Source: an uncultured Collinsella sp. (GTDB taxonomy: Bacteria; Actinomycetota; Coriobacteriia; Coriobacteriales; Coriobacteriaceae). From it: 5,108 nt of DNA. The notes under the pieces were generated by a model, which had not been told where the DNA came from, made no database searches, and saw only the letters and a program-made list of their open reading frames with translations. The DNA is taken from contig CALGZY010000025.1 in the NCBI GenBank assembly GCA_937934355.1, positions 1-5,108 of the forward strand, given 5' to 3'. Each line of letters begins with the position of its first letter. The first letter of the stretch is position 1. This document shows positions 5,050-5,108 of this stretch, piece after piece. A program made the position numbers and the translations under genes.

Positions 5050-5108
5050 CGTCTTGGTGAAAGGCTATGTTAACCCGCCGTTTGCACGTCCGGCTCCAGA
5101 TGGAACTC

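Noticed and set aside
5050..5108. Gene start or promoter in the right flank
   Set aside because: Only 59 bases are available; no convincing promoter, ribosome site or coding motif is visible.

Overview
The window reads as a piece of a high-GC bacterial chromosome, most likely an actinobacterium of the class Coriobacteriia (Collinsella- or Olsenella-like). This is inferred from the G+C-rich codon use, a threonyl-tRNA synthetase without the N-terminal TGS domain, and an integrase remnant of an actinobacterial type. No rRNA or marker gene fixes the genus. All recognisable genes lie on the minus strand.

Layout: (1) 1-1254, the N-terminal 418 residues of threonyl-tRNA synthetase (thrS). It has its own sigma70-like promoter, and a perfect 10-bp inverted repeat lies across the start region. 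(2) 1353-1480, a G+C-rich spacer with a hairpin that probably ends the upstream gene. (3) 1481-1912, a 143-residue membrane protein with two helices and a C-terminal double zinc ribbon. (4) 2009-2347, a non-coding tandem array with an 80-81 bp period. It holds four large palindromic units (17-19 bp arms, 25-base loops of constant length) and a fifth half unit. Several arm differences between units are compensatory, so the pairing itself appears conserved. (5) 2397-3240, a decayed tyrosine recombinase (phage-type integrase) with an internal deletion, an in-frame TGA and a one-base frameshift. (6) 3241-3471, an intergenic stretch with two terminator-like hairpins on the plus strand. One is preceded by a good promoter, giving a possible RNA of about 60 nt. 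(7) 3472-5049, an apparently complete IS110-family insertion sequence bounded by a perfect 16-bp inverted repeat. It has an intact 369-residue DEDD transposase (3810-4919) and a structured non-coding 3' region of about 320 bases. (8) 5050-5108, flanking DNA with nothing recognisable.

The two parts most worth following are the palindrome array and the non-coding end of the IS. IS110-family transposases use a structured RNA encoded in a non-coding end of the element (bridge RNA or seekRNA) to choose donor and target. Here the inverted repeats near the ends and the long 3' non-coding region point to the IS1111 subgroup, with the RNA downstream of the transposase. A 21-base inverted repeat (one T-G pair) closes that region. 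A perfect TTGACA faces outward at the 3' end, where it could drive transcription across the joined ends of a circular intermediate. The element sits just after the T-run of a terminator-like hairpin. Thirty years of IS naming would call this an ordinary IS, but its RNA and target are readable here and testable.
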